Shown here: piece after piece, positions 12,341 through 21,232 of the stretch
How positions within the stretch are numbered: position 1 is the stretch's first letter
Layout of the letters: each line of letters begins with the position of its first letter
From: Balaenoptera acutorostrata
Lineage: Eukaryota > Chordata > Mammalia > Artiodactyla > Balaenopteridae
NCBI RefSeq assembly: GCF_949987535.1
Contig: NC_080075.1
Coordinates: 40,643,036-40,707,035, forward strand
Direction: 5' to 3'
DNA length: 64,000 nucleotides
The notes under the pieces: generated by a model
Told to the model about the DNA's origin: nothing
Databases searched by the model: none
Seen by the model: only the letters and a program-made list of their open reading frames with translations
Translations under genes and position numbers: made by a program

Positions 12341-13035
12341 AACATGTAAGGAAAATGTAATACACCATACAATTTAAAATTACCTTTTTATTTAATAGGA
12401 ATTCAACAAACTTTCTTGCATGCTACCTTACTTCAAAACACTGTACTTAAAAATAGAGTTATGCTATTTATTTATAGGTAATAGTTACTACCTTGATTTT
12501 TAAAGATCAGTATAAATGCAAATCCAAAAATTACCATCTTTATGAAGTTTTACTTTCTTTTCAGAATAAAAATGAGGATCTCAAAAATCTTTTCCCATAA
12601 AAAGATTTTGCTGTAATTTCACTAAAGTTATTCTTATCACCAATTAGCACAAAGTAATTTACATACACATAAAACATAAAGAGATAAAACCTTAAAACTT
12701 TTGAGAGATAAAATTATTCTAGAAAAGTTATCCCATTTCACAGAAGGGAAAACAGGTACTTGGTGGAGAAAAAAAAGCTTGTCTAAGGAAACACTGCAAA
12801 TTAGTGACTGTCCTGGAGTAGAACACAAGTTTGCTGAGTTTGAACTTTTGCCTAGTGTATCAGCTATTACCATATTTTTCTCTCATGAGTTTGATTAAGA
12901 TTGTGGCTGGCCCTCACCCTCAGGAAATTTGTGTTAAAATACTGGAAACCTGTCATCTCATTAGGCACTAAAACAATAAAATTTTGAGTTAAATGGTGAG
13001 AAACAGAAAACTTTCCCCTTAAGATTAGGAACAAT
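12341..13035. other. AT-rich DNA with a possible degraded MIR
   Basis: Around 12725-12850 the order 'cccatttcacagaagggaaa...gtctaaggaaacactgcaaat' is reminiscent of the MIR core and tail (plus strand) but heavily diverged. The rest is unrecognised. Confidence 0.35.
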
Positions 13036-15220
13036 GTAAAGATGCTCGCTCTCACCACTTCTATTCAACATAGTACTGGAACTCCTAGCCAGAGAAATCA
13101 GGTAAGAAAAAGAAATAAAGACATACAAACAGGAAAGGAAGAAGTAAAATTAGCTCTGTTTGCAGATGACATATCTTTTGTGTAGCAAATCCTAAAGATT
13201 CCACATACAAAAAAAACCCTGCTGGAACTAATAAATGAATTCAGCAAAGTTCAGGATACAAAATAAACACACAAAAATCAGTTGCAATTCAATACATGAA
13301 CAATCTGAAAAGGAAATTAAGAAAGCAATCTCATTTATAATAGCATCAAAATGAATAAAATCCTTAGGAATAAACTTAACCAAGGAGGCAAAAGACTTAT
13401 ACACAGAAAACTACAAAACATTGCTGAAAGAAATTAAAGAGAAACAAATAAATGGAAAGACATTCCATGTTCATGGATTGGAAGGCTTAATATTATTAAA
13501 ATGTCCATATTACATAAAGCAATACACAGATTCAATGCAATCCCTATCAAAATCCCAATGACTTTTTTTTTGGCAAAAATAGAAAAATATCATGTTAAAA
13601 TTCATATGGAATCTCAAAGGACCCACAATGGCCAAAACAATCTTGAGAGAGAAAAACAAAGTTGGAGGCCTCAAACGTACTGGTTTAAAAACATACTACA
13701 AAGCTACAGTAATCAAAACAGTATGGTACTGGCATAAAAACAGACATATAAACCAATGGAACAGAATAGAGAACACAGAAATAAGACCTTATATGTATGA
13801 TCATATGGGGAAAGAATAGTCTCTCCAACAAATGGTGCCTGCAAAACTGGAGAGTCACATGAAAAAGAATGAAGTTTGATGTTCAACTTACATCATACAA
13901 AAATTAACTCAAAATGGATTAAAGACCTAAACATAAGACCTGAAGCTCTAAAACTCCTAGAGAAAATATAGGGGGAAAGATTCATGACATTTGATTTGGC
14001 AATGATGCCATGGATGTGACATGAAAAACACAGGCAACAAAAGCAAAAATAGACAAATGGGACTACATCAAACCTTAAAACTTCTGTGCAGCAAAAGAAA
14101 TGATCAACAGAGTGAAAAGACAACCTATGGAATGGGAGAAAATGTTTTCAAACCATATATCTGATAAGGGGTTAATATCCAGAAGATATAGAGGACTTGT
14201 ACAACTCAACGGTAAAACACAGCCTCATTCAGAAATGGGCAGAGGACTTCAATAGACATTTCTCTAAAGAAGATATACAAATAGCCAACAAGCATACAGA
14301 AAGATGCTCAATATCACTAATTATCAGGGAAATGCGAATCAAAACCACAATGATATATCACCTCATACCTTTAGGATGGCCACTATCAAAAAAACCCAGG
14401 AAATAACAAGTGTTGGGGAAGGTGTGGAGAAATTGGAACACTTGTGCACTGTTGGTGGGAATGTAAAATGGGTAAATGTAAAATGGGTCCAGGCTATAGA
14501 AAACAATAGAAAGTTTCAAATTACCATATGATCCAGCTACTCCACTTCTGTGTATATCCAAAAGAATTTGGGATTGACACATACACACTGCTCTATTTAA
14601 AATAAAGTGCCTTTCCATGAAAATAAAATAAAATAAAATAATTTAAAAAACAAACAAAACAAAACAAATTACCTGGAAAAAAAAAAAAAGAATTGAAAAC
14701 AGGGTCTCAAAGTGGTATTTGCAGACCTATGTCCATTGCAGCATAATTTACAATAGCCAAGAGGTAGAAGCAACCTAAATGTCCATCAAGAGATGAATGG
14801 ATAAAGAAAATATATATACACATACAATGGAATATTATTCAGCCTTAAAAGAAAGGAAATCCTGCCCTATGCTACAACATGGATGGACCTTGAGGACAAG
14901 ATGCTAAGTGAAATAAGCCACAAGTAAGACACAAACACACAAAATCTGCATGATTCCACTTTTATGAGGTACGTAAAATAGTCAAAGTCTTAGAAACAAA
15001 AAGTAGAATGATGTTTGTCAGGGGCTGGGGGAAGTGGGCAAAGGGGAGTTGTTGTTCAATGCGTATCATTTCAGTTTTGCAACATGAAAACGTTCTAGAG
15101 CTCTGTAGTATAACAATGTGCATGTACTTAACACTATTGTAGTGTACAGTTAAAAATGGTTAAGATGGTAAACTTTACATTATGTATTCTTACCTCAATA
15201 AAAGAGCTTTATAGTTATTA
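13036..15220 (+). mobile_element. Old 5'-truncated L1 (ORF2 3' half and 3' UTR)
   Basis: The sequence begins in the reverse transcriptase domain: 'cttctattcaacatagtact' precedes 'tctgtttgcagatgacat', the coding sequence of the F-A-D-D active site. It continues through the ORF2 C-terminal region, whose frames are fragmented by stops, to a 3' UTR ending 'tacctcaataaaagagcttt' near 15210. Short frames at 13501-13819 and 14197-14531 are pieces of this ORF2. Sequence decay and an L1M-like 3' UTR mark it as older than the L1s at 17.97 and 45.1 kb. A small later insertion lies at 14570-14684. Confidence 0.88.
14570..14684 (+). mobile_element. Very short L1 tail nested in older L1
   Basis: The host L1 reads smoothly from 'tatatccaaaagaatt' (ending at 14570) to 'gaattgaaaacagggtctc' (from about 14691), with the target motif 'aaaagaatt' on both sides. 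The insert contains 'gggattgacacatacacact', a motif near the 3' end of younger L1s, then an A-rich (AAAAT)n/(AAAAC)n tail. I read it as an L1 tail of about 115 bp inserted into the older L1. Confidence 0.55.
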
Positions 15221-15985
15221 TATTGCACTATATCCACAAATGGCATAATTACAAACCAATCCCTAATTTGAGAATTCCAGAGAGTTCAAATGTTTAATTT
15301 AAATGGAATATTTTAACTAAATTGCAAGAGCATGACTTCAATATTATTGAAGTACTAATAAATGCATTAAAAGACTGTTGAAAAAGAGTACTTCCTTCTG
15401 AAGAATAATTATCCAAAGAATAACATTGGTTCATTTTGTAATATATAGAAAATGCTGGTTCAAGCTAATTAAATCCAATGCATTTGTATAGTAATTAACA
15501 ATATGTGGTTAATTATTGTTATGCAGGATTTGCTATACAGCGTTAATTGTGATGGACTTGTTTGGCTTTCTAAAAAAGAGGAAATGTGTTGTTTTGGGAA
15601 ATAAAATGCTTTCAATGTTTTATTATAAGTTAAACTTTAATAAAGTTTAGAATTGTATATGAAAAACAAAGTGTTTTCTAAATAAGTTTTAAAGTTGAGT
15701 GAAAAATATCTCTTAGGGAATAATATTTGTAGATTTGACACCCTGTATAAATAAAGTCCATTCTACATTTAAAACATACATTTGAAGCATTGCCTTTACA
15801 TTAATCACTATACTTAGCATTGTGAGAAATATAAAAATGAATTGACTAAATCCCTGAATGCAAGAATCCCGTGTTACCAAGGTAATTTAAAGAATTTCTG
15901 ATTCCTTAAACTGTGTTCCAGTGAATTATTTAACTTTCTAACTCTCCTTGATTCCTCTCTAACCAAGCAGTTTAAATACTTTCTT
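15221..15985. other. AT-rich single-copy DNA with homeodomain-like TAATTA/TTAAT sites
   Basis: No repeat is recognised. The interval 15440-15640 is dense in 'taatta', 'ttaatt' and 'aattaa' words and contains 'gtggttaattattgttatgc'. This is typical of developmental enhancers but also of any AT-rich DNA. No open frame of note. Confidence 0.35.
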
Positions 15986-15989
15986 TTCA

Positions 15990-16135
15990 CATCAAGGTGA
16001 TTCTCAAACCTGGGTCAAAGTTGAATCACCTGAATATCTTTTAGGATATACACATGTGAGGAGCACATCCCCAGATTCTGACTCACATAGGAGTTTACAG
16101 TGGGATTTGGACATCTGTGTTTTTAAAAATGACCA
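15990..16135 (+). repeat. MER5A-like hAT DNA transposon
   Basis: The order 'ggtgattctcaaacctg', 'gaatcacctgaatat', 'catccccagattctga' and 'gacatctgtgtttttaa' follows the MER5A consensus from its left end. The right end is lost against the following L1 fragment. Confidence 0.6.
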
Positions 16136-16139
16136 AGTG

Positions 16140-16337
16140 CCTGGGGACTGGGGAATGACTGCAAAAGGGTGGAAGGTTTCTTTTTAGGGTGGTGGAAATA
16201 TTCTAAAATTAGGTTGTGATGATAGCTGCACAACTCTGTACATTTACTAGAAATGAATGAATTCTGCACTTTAAATGAATGAGTTTTATGATATATAAAT
16301 TTTACCTCAATAAAGTAGACAAGAAGAAAAAAAAGCT
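16140..16337 (+). mobile_element. Old L1 3' UTR fragment
   Basis: Sequence from 'gggaatgactgcaaaaggg' to 'ttacctcaataaagtagac' followed by an A-rich tail matches the 3' end of L1M-age elements. No coding sequence. Confidence 0.75.
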
Positions 16338-16439
16338 TTGGGATATGACCATAATGTTATTCAGAGATGTGTATAGTCTTTTCAGATCCAACTATTGGTA
16401 AGAAAAAGACTAAAAAAATAAATAAATAAACAGAGCATT

Positions 16440-16705
16440 CAACATAAGAAACTGGAGAAGGAATGAGAGTTTGGGATTAGCAGAGGCAAACTATTATTGA
16501 ATATATATAGGATGGATAAACAGCAAGGTCCTATTGTATAGCACAGGGAAATATATTCAATATCCTGTGACAAACCATAATGGAAAAGAATATGAAAAAG
16601 AATATATACATATATGTATGACTGAGTCACTTTGCTGTACAGTTGAAATTAACACAACATTGTAAATCAACTAGACTTCAATAATTTGTTTTAAATTAAA
16701 AAAAG
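16440..16705 (+). mobile_element. L1 3' UTR tail (artiodactyl/cetacean type)
   Basis: 'gataaacagcaaggtcctat', a 'gctgtacagttgaaatt' block and 'ttgtaaatcaactagactt' mark the 3' UTR of the same lineage as at 5508-6033. It is heavily 5'-truncated. It abuts the ancient L1 that hosts the nest to its right. Confidence 0.8.
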
Positions 16706-17565
16706 AAATTGGAAAAGAACAAAAACAACAAAAATAGAAGGGAGGAAATAAGAAAAATAAAAACAGAAATTTGATGAAAATAAAATCTGCAACTCCAAAA
16801 CTGTTTCTTTAAAAAGAGCAATTTAATGAGCAAGGCTCTACCAAACTCTAATAAATAAAGAGAAAAACCACAATAGTAGCACCACCAATAATAATAATAC
16901 AAGAGTATAACCATATATACAGATGTTTAAAGGATTAGAATAATATATGAAACATAATAAAACACTGAGAAACTAGATGAAATGGAAGAATTTCTAGGAA
17001 AATATAAATTTGCCAAACAATATACAAGAAAAGGTAAAAAATAGATCAATATCCTTAAAATATTTTTAAGTTAGTCAAAGATATTCTCCCTTCAAAAGTT
17101 CCAGACTCAGGTGATTCTGTGAGTAAATTTTCTCAAACCTCCAAGGTACAGATGACTTCTATGTCATTTAAACTGTTTCAGAGAATGGAAAGAGATGGAA
17201 ATCTGTCAAATTCCTTCTATAAGTTTAACATAACGTTTACACCAATGCCAACAAAAATTATACAAAAGAAAAATAGAAAGAAAATATTGGAACCTAATCT
17301 CATTCATAATTATAAGTACAAAGAACTTAAATTAAATATTAGCAAACTAAATACAGCAGTATATTTAAAAAACAACACATCACTACCAAGTAGAATTTAG
17401 AAATGGAAGGATGGTTCAACATCAGAAATAGTACATTAATTCATGACATTAATTTAGTAAAGGTTACTTACTCGTTTTGATAGATTCAGAAAAGGCATAA
17501 CAATTCTTGACAAAAATTTTAGTAAGCTAGGAATAGAACAAACATTTAATCTGGTAAAGAGTACC
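16706..17565 (+). mobile_element. Ancient host L1, segment 1 (ORF2, early part)
   Basis: Highly decayed ORF2 sequence. 'aagggaggaaataagaaaa' corresponds to the region before the RT domain. The 93-codon frame 17119-17400 covers the zone around the RT start. 'gattcagaaaaggcataaca' at 17483-17502 is the degenerate form of the RT A-D-K-A stretch. It ends at a decayed 'ataaagggcatctatg' equivalent near 17550-17565. Reading order shows this is the left part of one element that resumes at 25255, 29761 and 31218. Confidence 0.65.
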
Positions 17566-17569
17566 TAGA

Positions 17570-17968
17570 CATTCAAAGAAAGACAGACAAGATGAAAAGG
17601 CAGAGGGCTATGTACCAGATGAAGGAAAAAGATAAAACCCCAGAAAAACAACTAAATGAAGTGGAGATAGGCAACCTTCCAGAAAAAGAATTCAGAATAA
17701 TGATAGTGAAGATGATCCAGGACCTCGGAAAAAGAATGGAGGCAAAGATTGAGAAGATGCAAGAAATGTTTAATAAAGACCTTGAAAAATTAAAGAACAA
17801 ACCAACAGAGATGAACAATACAATAACTGAAATGAAAACTACACTAGAAGGAATCAATAGCAGAATAACTGAGGCAGAAGAACAGATAAGTAACCTGGAA
17901 GACAGAATGGTGGAATTCACTGCTGCAGAACAGAAAAAAGAAAAAAGAATGAAAAGAAATGAAGACAG
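17570..17968 (+). mobile_element. Isolated L1 ORF1 N-terminal fragment
   Basis: From the ATG at 17592, about 125 codons encode the N-terminal region and coiled coil of an L1 ORF1p. 'NEVEIGNLPEKEFRIMIVKM' and 'GINSRITEAEEQISNLEDRM' parallel the intact ORF1 at 20281. The open frame then runs out of ORF1 into L1 5' UTR sequence and the SINE (stop at 18207-18209), giving a 205-codon chimeric frame. No 5' UTR precedes it and no C-terminal ORF1 follows. It is either a remnant truncated by the next insertion or part of a chimeric insertion. The protein would lack the RRM and C-terminal domains. Confidence 0.85.
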
Positions 17969-17978
17969 GGAGGAGCTT

Positions 17979-17990
17979 CAAGATGGCGGA
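17979..17990 (+). promoter_or_regulatory. YY1-like site at L1 5' end (copy A)
   Basis: 'caagatggcgga' sits about 10 bp from the L1 5' end. A YY1 core (AAGATGGC) at this position directs transcription initiation at +1 in other mammalian L1s. The function here is inferred from motif and position. Confidence 0.55.
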
Positions 17991-18182
17991 AGAGTAAGAT
18001 GCGGAGATCACCTTCTTCTCCACAAATACATCAGAAATACATCTACATGTGGAACAACTCTTACAGAACACCTACTGAACGCTGGCAGAAGACCTCAGAC
18101 CTCCCCAAAAGCAAGAAACTCCCCACGTACCTGGGTAGGACAAAAGAAAAAAGAAAAACAGAGACAAAAGAATAGGGACAGG

Positions 18183-18497
18183 GGGCTTCCCTGGTGGCGC
18201 AGTGGTTGAGAGTCTGCCTGCTAGTGCAGGGGACGCGGGTTCGAGCCCTGGTCTGGGAAGATCCCACGTGCCGCGGAGCGGCTGGGCCCGTGAGCCACAA
18301 TTACTGAGCCTGCGCGTCTGGAGCCTGTGCTCCGCAGCAAGAGAGGCCGTGACGGTGAGAGGCCCGCGCACCGTGATGAAGAGTGGCCCCCGCTTGCCGC
18401 AACTAGAGAAAGCCCTAGCACAGAAACGAAGACCCAACATAGCAATCAATCAATCAATTAATCAATAAAAAAAAAAATAAATCTTTAAAAAAAAAAA
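18183..18497 (+). mobile_element. Young CHR-type SINE in L1 5' UTR, 17 bp TSD
   Basis: tRNA-derived head with A box within 'ggtggcgcagtggttgagag' and B box 'gggttcgagccc', a conserved body ('ggcccccgcttgccgcaact'), and a tail of (TCAA)n/A-rich repeats. The perfect 17 bp duplication 'aaaagaatagggacagg' lies at 18166-18182 and 18498-18514. Many CpGs persist, so the insertion is recent. CHR SINEs are Pol III transcribed and mobilised by L1. The open frames over it (18061-18468, both strands) are repeat-derived noise. Confidence 0.95.
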
Positions 18498-19519
18498 AAA
18501 AGAATAGGGACAGGACCTGCACCACTGGGAGGGAGCTGAAAAGGAGGAAAGGTTTCCACACACTAGGAAGCCCCTTCGCGGGCAGAGACTGCAGGTGGCG
18601 GTGGGGGGAAGCTTCAGAGCCACGGAGGAGAGTGCAGCAACAGGGGTGCGGAGGGCAAAGCGGAGAGATTCCCGCACAGAGGATTGGTGCCGACCTGCAC
18701 TCACCAGCCTGAGAGGCTTGTCTGCTCACCCGCTGGGGCGGGCGGGGGCTGGGAGCTGAGGCTCGGGCTTCGGTCGGATCCCAGGGAGAGGACTGGGGTT
18801 GGCTGCATGAACACAGCCTGAAGCGAGCTAGTGCATCACAGCTAGCCAGGAAGGAGCCCGGGAAAAAGTCTGGAGCTGCCGAAGAGACAAGAGACTTTTT
18901 CTTGCCTATTTGTTTCCTGGTGCGCGAGGAGAGGGGATTAAGAGCGCCACTTAAAGGAGCTCCAGAGATGGGCACCAGCCGCGGCTATCAGTGTGGACCC
19001 CAGAGACGGGCATGAGACGCTAAGGCTGCTGCTGCTGCCACCAAGAAGCCTGTGTCTGAGCTCAGGTCACTATCCACACCGCCCCTCCCAGGAGCCTGTG
19101 CAGCCCGCCACTGCCAGGGTCCCGTGATCCAGAGACAACTTCCCCAAGAGAACACACGGCACGCCTCAGGCTGGTGCAACGTCATGCTGGCCTCTGCAGC
19201 CACAGCCTCGCCCTGCATCCGTACCCTTCCCTCCCCCCCTCCCCCGGTCTGAGTGAGCCAGAGCCCACGAATCAGCTGCTCTTTTAACCCCGACCTGTCT
19301 GAGCAAAGAACAGATGCCCTCAGGTGACCTACACATAGAGGCTGGTCCAAATCCAAAGCTGAACCCTGGGAGCTGTACGACCAAAGAAGAGAAAGGGAAA
19401 TCTGTCCCAGCAGTCTCAGGAGCAGCCGATTAAATCTCCATAATCAACTTGATGTACCCTGCATCTATGGAATACCTGAATAGACAACGAATCATCCCAA
19501 ATTGAGGAGGTGGACTTTG

Positions 19520-19781
19520 GGAGCAACGATATATATATTTTTTAACCTTTTTCTCTTTTTGTGAGTGTGTATGTTTATGCTGCTGTCTGTGATTTTGTCT
19601 GTATAGCTTTGCTTTTACCATTTGTCTTAGGGTTCTGTCTGTCCATTTTTTTTTAATTACTTAAAAATATTCTTTTCTTAATAATTATTTTTTATTTTAA
19701 TAACTTTATTTTATTTTATTTTACTTTATTTTCTTCTATTTTATCTTCTTCTTTCTTTCTTTTTCTTCTCTCTTTTATTCT
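19520..19781. repeat. T-rich/pyrimidine-rich tract in L1 5' UTR (copy A)
   Basis: Long T-rich stretch with (TTTTA)n and short (TTTC)n runs near 19700-19775. It is the same 5' UTR position that has expanded into a long (TTCC)n/(TTTC)n microsatellite in copy B at 28360-28505. Confidence 0.75.
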
Positions 19782-20280
19782 GAGCCATGTGGAGGACAGG
19801 CTCTTGGGGCTCCAGCCAGGCATCAGGGCTGTGCCACTGAGGTGGGAGAGCCAAGTTCAGGACACTGGTCCACAAGAGACCTCCCAGCTCCACGTAATAT
19901 CAAATGGTGAAAATCTCCCAGAGATCTCCATCTCAATGCCAAGACCGAGCTCCACTCAACGACCAGCAAGCTACAGTGCAGGACACCCTATGCCAAACAA
20001 CTAGCAAGACAGGAAAACAACCCCATCCATTAGCACAGAGGCTGCCTAAAATCATAATAAGGCCACAGACACCCCAAAAACACCACAAGACGTGGACCTG
20101 ACCACCAGAAAGACAAGATCCAGCTTCATCCACCAGAACACAAGCACTAGTCCCCTCCACCAGGAAGCCTACACAACCCACTGAACCAACCTTAGCCACT
20201 GGGGACAAACACCAAAAACAACGGAAACTACGAACCTGCAGACTGCGAAAGGAGACCACAAACACAGTAAGTTAAGCAAA

Positions 20281-21174
20281 ATGAGAAGACAGAGAAACAC
20301 ACAGCAGATGAAGGAGCAAAGCAAAAACCCACCAGACCTAACAAATGAAGATGAAATAGGCAGTCTACCTGAAAAAGAATTCAGAATAATGATAGTAGAG
20401 ATGATCCAAAATCTTGGAAATAGAATGGAGAAAATACGAGAAATGTTTAACAAGGACCTAGAAGAACTAAAGAGCAAACAAACAGAGATGAACAACAAAA
20501 TAAATGAAATTAAAAATTCTCTAGAAGGGATCAATAGCAGAATAACTGAGGCAGAAGAACGGATAAGTGACCTGGAAGATAAAATAGTGGAAATAACTAC
20601 TGCAGAGCAGAATAAAGAAAAAAGAATGAAAAGAATTGAGGACAGTCTCAGAGACCTCAGGGACAACATTAAACACACCAACATTCGAATTATAGGGGTT
20701 CCAGTAGAAGAAGAGAAAAAGAAAGGGACTGAGAAAATATTTGAAGAGATTATAGTTGAAAACTACCTTAATATGGGAAAGGAAATAGTTAATCAAGTCC
20801 AGGAAGAACAGAGAGTCCCATACAGGATAAATCCAAGGAGAAACACACCAACACACATATTAATCAAACTGTCAAAAATTAAATACAAAGAAAAAATATT
20901 AAAAGCAGCAAGGGAAAAACAACAAGTAACACATAAGGGAATCCCCATAAGGTTAACAGTTGATCTTTCAGCAGAAACTCTGCAAGCCAGAAGGGAGTGG
21001 CAGGACATATTAAAAGTGATGAAAGAGAAAAACCTACAACCAAGATTACTCTACCCAGCAAGGATCTCATTCAGATTTGACGGAGACATTAAAAGCTTTA
21101 CAGACAAGCAAAAGCTAAGAGAATTCAGCACCACGAAACCAGCTTTACAACAAATGTTAAAGGAACTTCCCTAG
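20281..21174 (+). CDS. L1 ORF1 protein, open reading frame intact (297 aa)
   Basis: This is the RNA-binding chaperone of the L1 ribonucleoprotein, a cytoplasmic trimer that coats L1 RNA. The start is the ATG in 'gcaaaatgagaagacagaga', at the same place as the ORF1 start of copy B. Residues 1-30 form a basic, polar tail. Roughly 35-130 is a heptad-rich coiled coil ('NSRITEAEERISDLEDKIVE'). 'NIRIIGVPVEEEKKK' begins the RRM. The C-terminal domain includes 'IKYKEKILKAAREKQQ', then the 'ARREWQDILKVMKEK' helix, and the frame ends 'QQMLKELP'. The length is a little below the human protein (338 aa), as expected for a shorter coiled coil. No stop or frameshift is present. It is an open frame inside a dead element, so expression is uncertain. 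Confidence 0.9.
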   Translation: MRRQRNTQQMKEQSKNPPDLTNEDEIGSLPEKEFRIMIVEMIQNLGNRMEKIREMFNKDLEELKSKQTEMNNKINEIKNSLEGINSRITEAEERISDLEDKIVEITTAEQNKEKRMKRIEDSLRDLRDNIKHTNIRIIGVPVEEEKKKGTEKIFEEIIVENYLNMGKEIVNQVQEEQRVPYRINPRRNTPTHILIKLSKIKYKEKILKAAREKQQVTHKGIPIRLTVDLSAETLQARREWQDILKVMKEKNLQPRLLYPARISFRFDGDIKSFTDKQKLREFSTTKPALQQMLKELP

Positions 21175-21232
21175 GCAGGAAACACAAGAGAAGGAAAAGA
21201 CCTACAATAATAAACCCAAAACAATTAAGAAA

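Noticed and set aside
18072..18975. Several long minus-strand frames (125 and 173 codons) near the L1 5' UTR
   Set aside because: They are antisense to SINE and L1 5' UTR sequence; similar frames appear over the other SINEs (33130-33541, 42458-43002), so they are composition artefacts.
20169..20684. 171-codon minus-strand frame rich in Leu/Ser/Ile
   Set aside because: It is the antisense shadow of the L1 ORF1 coiled coil; the same shadow of 264 codons occurs over copy B at 28775-29569.
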